From contig NC_057790.1 in the NCBI RefSeq assembly GCF_014905175.1, positions 15,464,469 through 15,528,468 on the forward strand: 64,000 nucleotides of DNA. The letters are read 5' to 3'. The stretch comes from Aphidius gifuensis. Its lineage: Eukaryota; Arthropoda; Insecta; Hymenoptera; Braconidae. Positions 10,620 to 21,829 of this stretch are shown here, in pieces; the first letter of the stretch is position 1; each line of letters begins with the position of its first letter. The notes under the pieces were generated by a model. The model was not told the origin of the DNA. It ran no database searches and saw only the letters and a list, made by a program, of their open reading frames with translations. A program made the translations under genes and the position numbers.

Positions 10620-11025
10620 GAGTGGGGAGGGAAATGAGGTGGGAGGTGGTGGGGGGGGGGGGGGGAGTAGTTTATATGTTCCCATATTTATCGTGTTTTT
10701 CTTTATATTCAGTGATTTTTCCTTTAAATTTCTCATATGTATCGTGTTTTTCTTTATATTCAGTGATTTTTCCTTTAAAATTTCTCATATTTATCGTATT
10801 TTTCTTTATATTCGGTGGTTTTTCTCGATATTTTCATATATTTTTCTGTATTTTCCTTTATATTTACTGATATTTTCCCATTTTTATGGTATTTTCTTTT
10901 ATATTCAGTGAATTTAGATTAATTAAGGGACTTAGAATATTTTCGGGGGGGGGGGTCTACCATGGTTGGGGGGGGGGTCCAGCTGAAAAGCGAAAACAAT
11001 AGAAAATTAAAATTCCCTAAAAAAT
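10620..11025. repeat. Poly-G module, copy 1
   Basis: Contains a run of about 16 G near 10651, two runs of 10-11 G near 10945-10977, iterated TTTTTCTTTATATTCAGTGA motifs, TCTACCATGGTTGG, and the tail AAAATTCCCTAAAAA. The same parts in the same order and orientation occur at 34300-34740. The right edge of similarity (CCCTAAAAA at ~11025) matches the right junction of the copy inserted in the polymerase gene, suggesting a mobile module with a defined end. Confidence 0.75.
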
Positions 11026-11412
11026 AGACATAATACAATTATTCAATATTTGATGACTCCAAAACAAAACTTACACATACATAATTACAAATACATATAA
11101 AATATTCAACATAATAACAAACAATATTAATAATTACAAATTAAAATTTCTCAATGATCATTAAATAAAATTAAATGATCTTTCTTTTAAAATTAAAATT
11201 GACCTTGAAAAATTTAACATAATAATAAATGAAATCAAAATTTAAAAATTTATATCAGTCATTTTTTTTAAAATTAAAATTATCTTGTTTAAAATTTGAA
11301 CTTGAATATTTAAAATTTTAAAATAATATATAAATTATTAATTGAATTATTTATAAAAAGGATATAATATATATTTTATAATTTTTATAAAATTTTGATG
11401 ACTTTGCGCCAC
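11026..11412. other. Unassigned AT-rich spacer
   Basis: Simple AT-rich sequence; no gene or repeat recognised. Confidence 0.3.
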
Positions 11413-12729
11413 TCATTGAATATTTCCAGCATATTGCAGGAGTAGCATCCACCATAATATAATTTGGTCCTCACATGGCATATATTGAATGCGCCATTGA
11501 AGTTCACATACAAGTACAGTGGTTATCATGTCACCTGGTCCTTGGCACGAGGCAAATGACAATAGCCAACTTGATTTCCCATCTCCATTACTTAATTGAC
11601 AATCCAAGACATATATATCACACATGTCCCATTGACCATAATATTTTTTCCTGCCTCCAAATTTACCATCAACATCATGCTTGGATTTATTGAAGTGCCT
11701 ATCATTATCATTTATTAAATGCAAACAACTTAATTTTATTTTGCATTTAATTTTATCATCATTTATCAATTTGGTATTTACCAATTTTGATTTTATTTTA
11801 TTTTTATGTTTATTTTTTGCACAATCTATTTTGTATTGTTGACAAGTATTTATTTTTTCAATATTATTATTCATGACCTTGAAATGAATTTTCTTTTCAC
11901 TGTCATTTAAATTATTATTATTAATATTATTTTTACACATATTATTATCACAAATTACTTGGTGACAATTATTTGTTTTATCAACACACTTGTTGTGATT
12001 TTCATGCACAATATTTAATTCATTTCCATGGTAATTATTTGTTTTTTCAGTGTATTCATTGTGATTATTATTCACAACATTTATTAATTTATTTTTACTA
12101 TCAACAATCTGTGCTGGATTTTGTTGATCACAAATTATTATTTCACCATGACTGTTGTGATTTTCATGCATGACGATGATTTTATCTTTATTTTTACATA
12201 CATTATCAACACTTTTATTTTCACATATGTTATCAACAAAATTCAATTTATTTTGTCGATTACAATTTATTTTATCATTTTGATTGTTGTGGTTATTCAT
12301 CACAACATTGAATTTATTCTTATCTTGATTATCAACAACCATGGCTTGATTTTGTTGATCACAACTTATTTTATCACCATGATCAGCATTTTTTGAGGAA
12401 TCACCCCCCTGCTGATCATTTATTTTATTCATGACTGCCGCACATACACTCTCAATACATATATTATTTATTATTTCATCAATATTTATTTGATGATAAT
12501 CATTTATTTCTCCATTTTCTTGCATGTTTTTTATTATTGCATGCAGTATACATTCGAGCTCCTTGTCACCATGAATTTTATGGTACTCTTCATCATATGA
12601 GCCTCTGTTCATGTTGCATCGCATGAATTTTGATACATCAACATTTGATACATGCAACCACACGGTAGCACCTGAACATGCTCCTTGAATCACTGCCAGT
12701 TCTCTTATAAATGCTGCGATACATTTTAC
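11413..12729 (-). CDS. Asn-rich ORF of unknown function next to an LTR
   Basis: 426 codons are open from a GTG at 12693. The same frame extends upstream to ~12729, where AAATAACAG could be a splice acceptor (VKCIAAFIRELAVIQGACSG). The N-terminal ~110 residues look globular. The middle ~250 are an Asn/His/Lys-rich degenerate repeat (variants of HENHN, CDQQN, NNNLND). The C-terminal ~70 are again complex, with several Trp and Cys. No family recognised. It occupies the gag position relative to the LTR and primer site at 13336/13333, but is not a gag and no pol follows. It could be a captured host exon or a fortuitous ORF. Confidence 0.4.
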   Translation of the reverse strand, partial: VKCIAAFIRELAVIQGACSGATVWLHVSNVDVSKFMRCNMNRGSYDEEYHKIHGDKELECILHAIIKNMQENGEINDYHQINIDEIINNICIESVCAAVMNKINDQQGGDSSKNADHGDKISCDQQNQAMVVDNQDKNKFNVVMNNHNNQNDKINCNRQNKLNFVDNICENKSVDNVCKNKDKIIVMHENHNSHGEIIICDQQNPAQIVDSKNKLINVVNNNHNEYTEKTNNYHGNELNIVHENHNKCVDKTNNCHQVICDNNMCKNNINNNNLNDSEKKIHFKVMNNNIEKINTCQQYKIDCAKNKHKNKIKSKLVNTKLINDDKIKCKIKLSCLHLINDNDRHFNKSKHDVDGKFGGRKKYYGQWDMCDIYVLDCQLSNGDGKSSWLLSFASCQGPGDMITTVLVCELQWRIQYMPCEDQIILWWMLLLQYAGNIQ

Positions 12730-13315
12730 CTGTTATTTGAATGAAAATATTTTGTTTAATTTTCATGTATTATTTTATCATACAGTACATTTATTATTAT
12801 TATATTCTGATGAAATCAGGCGTTCCCAACGCTTGGTTGCCACGTGTATCCAGATTTTATTATTATTTTTATTTTTCTGATGAAATTTTCACAAATATGG
12901 CGTGTTCAACACTTCGTTGCCACGTATATACAAATTATTATTATTTTTATTTACTTACAAGATTTGATGATTTTTCTCCAATTTATATGCAAAAATTTTT
13001 CTCAACAATTTTTATTTTTAATTTAATGTAATGTATTTTATGCTTTTTATAACTTTACACATCAATACTTCTCTTCTCACACTCGTGATTGAGATTATAA
13101 TTTTGAGCCAATTATATGTACTCACGACTGGATTTTCACAATTTTATCAATTTCTTTCTTTTATCAAATATTTATCTTTCTTTTTTTTTCTTTTTCTCAC
13201 CTCGTGGTTTGAGCTGTTAGTTGGAAAACCAATTATGAAATTTGGTCACAACTAAAATTTTATAATTATTAATTTATATAAAATATTACTCTTTTTTTTT
13301 TACCGCGTGGTTTGT
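12730..13315. other. Leader with imperfect tandem copies
   Basis: AT-rich sequence between the LTR/primer site and the Asn-rich ORF. A ~75-bp unit with CAxCGxTTGGTTGCCACGT-type sequence recurs imperfectly at ~12830 and ~12905. No coding signal. Confidence 0.35.
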
Positions 13316-13333
13316 GCCGCTCGTTGGGAGCCA
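13316..13333 (-). promoter_or_regulatory. Putative LTR-element primer-binding site
   Basis: Minus strand begins TGGCTCCCAACGAGCGGC two bases inside the LTR end, the position of a primer-binding site complementary to a tRNA 3' CCA end. The tRNA was not identified. Confidence 0.55.
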
Positions 13334-13335
13334 TT

Positions 13336-13668
13336 TGTGAGGTGTTGTTTCCCTCACTTTACTATTTTTCATTTAATTTAATTTCAAACAATAATTTAAA
13401 AGATAGACACGAGATTTATATTTAATATTAATAATAATGAAACAATTTATTTAACAATTAGACTATAATAATTTAACGAAACACAATATGTATATATTAT
13501 TGGTTGTGAGGTGGCATAGCCACATCACCAATACAAATTTATAAGTATAGTTCCGACGCACCGTTTGGCTTGGTGGCCGGACTAGAAGCGAAGAGAGCGG
13601 AGTCTCCAGCAACAAGACAGAGTGAGGGTTCTCGAACCTACACATAGATACATAGCTAACACCTCACT
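13336..13668 (-). repeat. LTR of a Gypsy-like element
   Basis: Begins TGTGAGGTGTT and ends AACACCTCACT, an inverted terminal repeat of ~10 bp expected of an LTR. A primer-site-like sequence follows two bases inside. The layout GGGAGCCATT|TGTGAGG parallels GGGCGCCATT|TGTAACG of the full Gypsy element at 53677. No second LTR was found to the left, so this is a 5' LTR with a truncated interior, or a solo LTR with residual leader. Confidence 0.6.
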
Positions 13669-13734
13669 GACTATGTCACATGACATGTCAGTGTGGTGGG
13701 AGACATCAAATATTCTATCTCGCTACAATGTACT

Positions 13735-14610
13735 CTGTATTCTCACGCCTCGTCCTGGCTGTTGTATTATCCCTTAAATCCGCATCCACATCGTTAATCA
13801 ATTCAAAACAATCACAATCATGATAATAACAACCTAAAAAAGAAGTTTGGCCATCTTCTGAAATGCTATCGACCAGATAGGGTCCTACTCTACGCTCACG
13901 CCCTTTACCAGCATGGATTATTTCGATCCCTTAAGAATGTTCAAGCCATAGAAGCCATTGTATAGCTATGGTAGATTGCATATCTCCTAACCGATACCCA
14001 TTCTTGGGGATCAGAGCTATCTCATTCTCTTTTGAATTATTTCTACGATAGCTTTATAAACTAGTCGATGCAGAGTTAAAGATTCAGTGAATGGGCATAC
14101 ATTCCCTACTTGCATCATTAATTTTCTATATGTAATACACGCCCCCTTAAGTAATTCTACATCAGATTTACAATAAATTGCCATTTCTCGTTTAAAATCG
14201 AATGGTGGACCCTGGAGTCGTTCATTTCACCATTTATCAAATTCTTATTGTTCTTCAAAAAAACAAAAAATAATTCAGCGAGTCTATAAATTTGACATTA
14301 TCGAAAGATATTAATGTAAGCCTAGTTTCTTTAACAATTGTTTGAATATTTGTTATTGGTATTCTTTTGATTCTTTCACGTAGAACAAATTAGGCATCAT
14401 AGCCTCCGCCATTATGAGCTATACAAATCAATTTTGAGTATCTTGATTTTGACATTAAAACTAAATCAACAAATTTTTCCATGGCATCATCGCCCTGATG
14501 TGTAAATTCGCGCGTCTCACTACAATGACAATTTTCTGTACCGTCTGACACCAAACAAATTTCACACACTCTTTGCGCACAAAAATAATTGATTAATATA
14601 CTTACCTATT
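13735..14610 (-). pseudogene. Virus-like family-B DNA polymerase (DNA_pol_B_2 type), exonuclease to early palm
   Basis: Minus-strand frames in order: CEICLVSDGTENCHC; exonuclease II-like IAHNGGGYDA; FDNVKFIDSLNYF; exonuclease III-like YCKSDVELLKGA; then LIPKNGYRLGDMQS with AIQWLLWLEHS, and FLGCYYHDCDCFE. These are landmarks of protein-primed polymerases of Polinton/organellar-plasmid type. Several stops and at least three frame changes show decay. The N-terminal part is absent here; a related N-terminal fragment lies at 61610-62754. The LTR ends ~70 bp away and probably inserted into or beside it. Confidence 0.75.
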
Positions 14611-15339
14611 ACCATTGTTTATATAAAATAATATTTCCTAAACTTAAAACAAAATATTGAATTATGATACAATAATAATTTATTTAAAATATTGATGAAT
14701 TTTATGTTTTAAAAAAAGAGAAATAGACATTGATGTTTTCGTTTGAAAAAGAAAATTATTCTTGTAATTGTACAATAATTTTACAATACAATTTATTTAC
14801 ACTTTTTTAATCCAAGTAAAGGAAAGATGGTAAACTTGATAAATATATATATTTATATCTGTCTAGTGGCTACTTTGGTGACGATTTTAGGAGTCAAGTG
14901 GCTACTTTGGTGACTCTTGGCTAGATTGGTGACCGTCACCAATCTAACATCGTACGATTTGTCTACTTTGGTGACTGTCACGAAAAGAGACACTTTATCA
15001 GAAATAGTGAGAAACCTTAATAATTGTGTAGTTAATGAACTACAAACATTCAAGATGACTTTTATAGTTTATTTAACCGATAACGATTATAATTAAAGAA
15101 GTTAGAAATATTAAAAATGAATATAAAGACAAAATAATGGTAAAAAAGCTAAAAGATTTAGTAATTTGAATTAAAAGATTTTAAATCACATTGGAACAAT
15201 ATAACGTCATTTAAATCGATCGGAAACATTATCAAGAAGTATTGTATATCGAAAGACACTATGTAGACATCATAACTATGAATTATTCACTGTTAACAAG
15301 GTAAGTCACGAAACTGTACACTTCGTGACCAATTGTACT

Positions 15340-16783
15340 CAGTGTTGGGTTTGTATAATACCGCGGTATCATACCGGTCGTAAACCTCGGTATAATACCG
15401 GTATTATACCGCGGAGGTTTCATACTTTCATACTTTCATACCACGTTAGTAGCGCCATCTGTAGGAATTTTTCGTATATTACGTCACACATCATTTTGAA
15501 TTGCTCATAATTTAAATTTAAGAATATCATTCCTTTAATTATAGCATAATAGTAATAATCTTCATCCTTTTCTCAGACTTTTGTCAGTAGTAATAAATTT
15601 ATTGAATATATTAAAAACTATTGACAAATGTCTAAGGAAAGGATGTGGCTATGTTAATTTCTTTGGCTCAATTAATTCTTTATAAATCAATATGTGGCAA
15701 CACCCTTCCTTAGTTATTTTTTCCATAGTTTTTTATTTTTTTATTTATGTAAAAACCTATTGGAAAAATGTCTATGGACAGAATGTTGTTTACATGTTAA
15801 TTCATAAAATATTAATTTAGCCAAAGAAAATAATACGCAGGCAACATCCTTTCCGTAGCTAATACTTTTCCCATAGCTCTTTATTAATTTAAACAAATAA
15901 AAGCTGGAAAATGGTAGTCTAAGGAAGGAGGTTGTCCACATGTTAATTATACGAAATTAATTTTGACAGAGAAATTAACAGCAACACTCTTGGATAATTT
16001 TTTCATAGCTTTTATTTATTTAAATAAAAAATGGTCATGGAAAAAAGCTGAGGATGCCTTGCATTAATTTCTTTTTGCAAAATTAATTTCGTATGGATTA
16101 ACATGTGACAACTTCCTTCCTTAGCTACCATTTTCCTATGACCATTTATTTATTTAAATAAATAAGGAAAAATATTATCAAGGAAAGGATGTTGCCTGCA
16201 TGTTTATTTCTTTGGCAAAATTGTAAAATTAACATGTGACCTTCCTTTCCTTAGCTACCATTTTCCCTATAGCTTTTTATTTATTTAAATAAATAAATGG
16301 TCATAGAAAAAAACGGTAGCTAAGGAAAGGATGTTGCCTGCATGTTAATTTCTTTGGCAAAATTAATTTCGTATGAATTAACATGTGACAACTTCCTTTC
16401 CTTAGCTACCATTTTTCCTATGACCATTTATTTATTTAAATTATAATAAAAAGCTATGGGAAAAATGGTAGCTAAGGAAAGGATGTTAATTACTTTGGCT
16501 GAATTAATTCTTTAGAAATTAACAAGGAAGCTACATCCGTTTCTTAGCCATTTGTCAATAGCTTATTATCTGTTCAAATAAATTAAAATACATTACTGTT
16601 GTTGTTTTTATAATCAAATATTGTTTATATTATTTGTTTATTCTGTAATACATCTATTAATATATCAACAAAAAATTTGACATTCGAGAGTTTTATGCTG
16701 GTATGGTAGACAATTTTGATGCCATAGGGGGCATACTGGTATGAAAGTATTAAACCCAAAAATCGACCATTTACCCAACACTG
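15340..16783. mobile_element. Non-autonomous hAT element with exact 8-bp target duplication
   Basis: Begins CAGTGTTGGGT and ends ACCCAACACTG, a typical hAT terminal inverted repeat, flanked by ATTGTACT at 15332-15339 and again at 16784-16791. Removing 15340-16783 and one duplicate restores continuous flanking sequence. Just inside the left end is a palindromic tract around ATACCGCGGTAT. The interior has no transposase. It consists of ~120-bp units with AAGGAAAGGATGTTGCCTGC and its complement, forming nested hairpins (15600-16560). Confidence 0.9.
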
Positions 16784-16989
16784 ATTGTACTGTTTGGTGA
16801 CAGTTACGAAACTAGCCAGTATATACCGTCCGGCTAGTTTGGTAACATTTAGTTACTGATGTGTGTATTGAATGGTAACAATGATTTTCGTGATGAGAGA
16901 AACATTATGACAGTCACGGTAATCACAAAAAAACGAAGAATACACGATTTTTGTTGCCTAATACTCAAGATTTTCTGTCAAATTTAACC

Positions 16990-19900
16990 AGCTTTATCGG
17001 AATACAACTTCACTAGAAGCTTTCTGTTTTTTGATTATTATCGGTGAGTTTTTTTTTCAGTTTGTCTAATCGAAATTCGAAAATCCCATGAGTTGTATAG
17101 ATTGGTGACAGTAAAAAAACAGAAATCACGTGAATCGGCTTTGAAACTGCGAAGATTTGTTCTTGGACACTGGTTTCAAGATTTGACACTAACCCGAGCA
17201 ATAATTAAAAAAAAAGTCAAAAACTATAAAAATCTGAAGTTTGGGATATTCGTACGTTACTATGAAAAACTTACAACAAAAACTGAGAATAAACGACGTT
17301 CGTTGACTAGAACTAGATGTTTTCTTTCATATATCATACGACAGATCCGAATATAATTTGCCTGAAAGCATTAAGTTTCTTAGACCATTCGTTATTAGGG
17401 AGTTTCTGTTTCACCTGACCTGTCTTTTAGTTCGACTGGACGAAACTTAAAAATCCTGTCAAGTGGCTGGATTGGTGACAGTAAAAAAACAGAAATCGAG
17501 TCAATCAGCTGAAAAACTGCTGAGATTCTTTCCAAGTCACTGGTCTTAACATTTCTTGACCCCGACCTGAGCAATGATTGAGAAAAAAAACCAAAAACTA
17601 TGGAAAATTAACGTTTTGGAAATTCGTACGTTACTATGGACAACATACGACAATAACAAAGAATAAGCGACGTTCATTGAGTAGAACTAGACATTTTCTG
17701 TCATATTTCATACGCCTGATCTGAATACAACTTGTCTAGAAGCTTTACGTTTCTTGGACAGTTAGTAATCAGGTGGTTTCTGTTTTTTAGTTCGACTGGA
17801 CGAAACTTAAAAATCCTGTCAAGTGGCTGGATTAGTGACAGTGAAAAGACAGGAATCGAGTCAATCAGCTGAAAAAATGCTGAGATTCTTTCCAAGTCAC
17901 TGGTCTTAACATTTCTTGACTCTGACCTGAGCAATAATTGAGAAAAAATTCAGAAACTATGGAAAATTAACGTTTCGGAAATTCGTACGTTACTATGGAC
18001 AACATACGACAATAACAAAGAATAAGCGACGTTCATTGACTAAAATTAGTTATTTTATGTCATATTCCATACGCCTGATCTGAATACAACTTGTCTAGAA
18101 GCTTTACGTTACGTGGACAGTTAGTAATCAGATGGTTTCTGTTTTTTAGTTCGACTGGACGAAACTTAAAAATCCAGTCAAGTGGCTGGATTGGTGACAG
18201 TGAAAAAACAGGAATCGCGTCAATCAGCTGAAAAACTGCTGAGATTCTTTCCAAGTCACTGGTCTTAACATTTCTTGACCCCGACCTGAGCAATGATTGA
18301 GAAAAAAAACCAAAAACTATGGAAAATCACGTTTCGAAAATTCGTACGTTACTATGGAAAACATACGACGAAAACGAAGAATACAAGACGTTCATTGACT
18401 AGAATTAGATATTTTATGTCTGATTCCATACGCTCGATCCGAATACAACTTGTCTAGAAGCTTTATGTTACGTGGACAGTTATTAATCAGGTGGTTTCTG
18501 TCTTTTAGTTCGACTGGACGAAACTTAAAAATCCTGTCAAGTGGCTGGATTGGTGACAGTGAAAAAACAGAAATCGAGTCAATCAGCTGAAAAACTGCTG
18601 AGATTCTTTCCAAGTCACTGGTCTTAACATTTCTTGACCCCGACCTGAGCAATGATTGAGAAAAAAAACCAAAAACTATGGAAAATTAACGTTTTGGAAA
18701 TTCGTACGTTACTATGGACAACATACGACAATAACAAAGAATAAGCGACGTTCATTGACTAGAACTAGACATTTTCTGTCATATTTCATACGCCTGATCT
18801 GAATACAACTTGTCTAGAAGCTTTACGTTTCTTGGACAGTTAGTAATCAGGTGGTTTCTGTTTTTTAGTTCGACTGGACGAAACTTAAAAATCCTGTCAA
18901 GTGGCTGGATTAGTGACAGTGAAAAGACAGGAATCGAGTCAATCAGCTGAAAAAATGCTGAGATTCTTTCCAAGTCACTGGTCTTAACATTTCTTGACTC
19001 TGACCTGAGCAATAATTGAGAAAAAATTCAGAAACTAAAAAATTAACAAGTTTCGGAAATTCGTACGTTACTATGGACAACATACGACAATAACAAAGAA
19101 TAAGCGACGTTCATTGACTAAAATTAGTTATTTTATGTCATATTCCATACGCCTGATCTGAATACAACTTGTCTAGAAGCTTTACGTTACGTGGACAGTT
19201 AGTAATCAGATGGTTTCTGTTTTTTAGTTCGACTGGACGAAACTTAAAAATCCAGTCAAGTGGCTGGATTGGTGACAGTGAAAAAACAGGAATCGCGTCA
19301 ATCAGCTGAAAAACTGCTGAGATTCTTTCCAAGTCACTGGTCTTAACATTTCTTGACCCCGACCTGAGCAATGATTGAGAAAAAAAACCAAAAACTATGG
19401 AAAATCACGTTTCGAAAATTCGTACGTTACTATGGAAAACATACGACGAAAACGAAGAATACAAGACGTTCATTGACTAGAATTAGATATTTTATGTCTG
19501 ATTCCATACGCTCGATCCGAATACAACTTGTCTAGAAGCTTTATGTTACGTGGACAGTTATTAATCAGGTGGTTTCTGTCTTTTAGTTCGACTGGACGAA
19601 ACTTAAAAATCCTGTCAAGTGGCTGGATTGGTGACAGTGAAAAAACAGGAATCGAGTCAATCAGCTGAAAAACTGCTGAGATTCTTTCCAAGTCACTGGT
19701 CTTAACATTTCTTGACTCCGACCTGAGCAATAATTGAGAAAAAATTCAGAAACTATGGAAAATTAACGTTTTGGAAATTCGTACGTTACTATGGACAACA
19801 TACGACAATAACAAAGAATAAGCGACGTTCATTGACTAGAACTAGACATTTTCTGTCATATTTCATACGCCTGATCTGAATACAACTTGTCTAGAAGCTT

Positions 19901-21330
19901 TACGTTTCTTGGACAGTTAGTAATCAGGTGGTTTCTGTTTTTTAGTTCGACTGGACGGAACTCAAAAATCCAGTCAAGTGGCTGGATTGGTGACAGTGAA
20001 AAAACAGGAATCGCGTCAATCAGCTGAAAAACTGCTGAGATTTTTTTCTAATTCACTGATCTTGACATTTCTTGACCCTGACCTGAGCAATAATTGAGAA
20101 AAAAAAACGCGAAACTATTGAAAATTAACGTTTCGGAAATTCGTACTTTACTATGGAAAACATACGACGAAAACGAAGAATACAAGACGTTCATTGACTA
20201 GAATTAGATATTTTATGTCTGATTCCATACGCCTGATCCGAATACAACTTGTCTAGAAGCTTTACGTTACGTGGACAGTTAGTAATCAGATGGTTTCTGT
20301 TTTTTAGTTCGACTGGACGAAACTTAAAAATCCAGTCAAGTGGCTGGATTGGTGACAGTGAAAAAACAGGAATCGCGTCAATCAGCTGAAAAACTGCTGA
20401 GATTCTTTCCAAGTCACTGGTCTTAACATTTCTTGACCCCGACCTGAGCAATAATTGAGAAAAAAAACCAGAAACTATGGAAAATCACGTTTCGGAAATT
20501 CGTACGTTACTATGGAAAACATACGACGAAAACAAAGAATACAAGACGTTCATTGACTAGAATTAGTTATTTTATGTCTCATTCCATACGCCTGATCCGA
20601 ATACAACTTGTCTAGAAGCTTTATGTTACGTGGACAGTTAGTAATCAGGTGGTTTCTGTTTTTTAGTTCGACTGGACGAAACTTAAAAATCCTGTCAAGT
20701 GGCTGGATTAGTGACAGTGAAAAGACAGGAATCGAGTCAATCAGCTGAAAAACTGCTGAGATTCTTTCCAAGTCACTGGTCTTAACATTTCTTGACTCCG
20801 ACCTGAGCAATAATTGAGAAAAAAAATCAGAAACTATGGAAAAATAACGTTTCAGAAATTCGTGCGTTACTATAAAAAACTTACGACAAAAACGAAGACT
20901 ACACGACAGTTATTGACTCGAATTAGATATTCTCTGTCATATTCCATACGCTCGATTCGAATGTAACCTGTCTGGAATCTTCAAGTCTCTTGGAGTTAGT
21001 TATGAGGAAGTTTCTATTCTTCAGTTTGACGAGGCGAAACTAAAAATTCCTGTCAAGTGGATAGATTGGTGACAGTAGAAAAACTGAAATCACATGAATA
21101 AGCTTCAAAACTGCTGAGATTCGTTCCGAGACACTCGTTTTAACATTATCTGACCCTGACCCATGCAATAATTAAGAAAAAAAGCAAAAATTTATAGAAA
21201 ATAGATGTTTGGAAACTCGTTCGTTACTACGGAAAACATACGACAAATACAAGTCAAAATTTGAAGATAATACGTATTTTTCGTCAAACACTAGTTTTAA
21301 CGTTTTTCAAATCAATACTAGTAAAATTCA
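16990..21330. repeat. 359-bp satellite array with 1,078-bp higher-order repeat
   Basis: Roughly 11-12 monomers, spaced 359-361 bp as judged from the GTGGCTGGATTGGTGACAG motif at ~17461, 17820, 18179, 18539, 18898, 19257, 19617, 19977, 20337 and 20697, with diverged copies at ~17093 and 21057. Three monomer variants (A, B, C) recur as a block: 17701 equals 18779, 18060 equals 19138, 18392 resembles 19470, each 1,078 bp apart. End monomers are most diverged. Each minus strand holds a 77-86-codon ORF (MLRSxSRNVKTSDLERIS), but variants differ mainly at amino-acid-changing sites and 359 is not a multiple of three, so coding is unlikely. Confidence 0.9.
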
Positions 21331-21829
21331 TTCACGTAAACTTTAATTATATAAATCTGAACATAATTTCGTGGACTTTGATGTTTTGTATAAAAAAAGT
21401 CACGAATCTAGACAATTAATATATTTATTCGTATAAACTCATTATTATATAACATGTGGCTTCTTTCGTGACATCAGTATGTATATGTAATAGGAGAATT
21501 GGCTTGATTGGTGACATAGAAAATGTTACCAAAGTAGCCACACCACTTACTGACTAGTGTCACCAAAGTAGACACATTATGCTTTATTGCCCGTATCTCT
21601 AGAAAAAATGAGTATATTTAATTTTTTTCGAAAAGACACTATTCATTGTGATGTCCTTCAATGATTTCAGAAAAAAAAAAAAGATGTCACCAAAGTAGCC
21701 ATTCAACAAATATATATATAATTATTAAGTTTATTATAGTGAATTAAAATAAGTACTTTTTAAGGTTAATATTTTTTTTAATTTTTATTATTCATATTAT
21801 TCTATAATTTTCTATTTATTTAATTTCAG

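Larger units (their letters stand above)
14865..21703. mobile_element. Large element with inverted GTGGCTACTTTGGTGAC ends carrying a satellite array
   Basis: TGGCTACTTTGGTGAC at 14867-14882 is matched by its reverse complement at 21686-21701, each bordered outside by a TATATATA-type tract. The same core, with variation at the two or three bases before TTGGTGAC, recurs inside both ends (14903, 14966; 21504, 21530, 21570) and once per monomer of the internal satellite. GATTGGTGAC-C-GTCACCAATC at 14924-14944 is a near-perfect palindrome of the core. No transposase is visible, so it would be non-autonomous. Terminal inverted repeats are short and the target duplication is not certain. Confidence 0.55.

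Noticed and set aside
10112..10911. Phe/Ile-rich ORFs on the plus strand resembling membrane proteins
   Set aside because: They come from T-rich iterated TTTCTTTATATTCAGTGA sequence in the poly-G module; no independent support.
11475..12396. Several plus-strand ORFs of 66-91 codons
   Set aside because: Complement of the Asn-rich minus-strand ORF; hydrophobic composition is the usual mirror of Asn/Asp codons.
17701..20810. A family of eight tandem minus-strand genes
   Set aside because: They are one ORF per satellite monomer, with changes mainly at amino-acid-altering positions.
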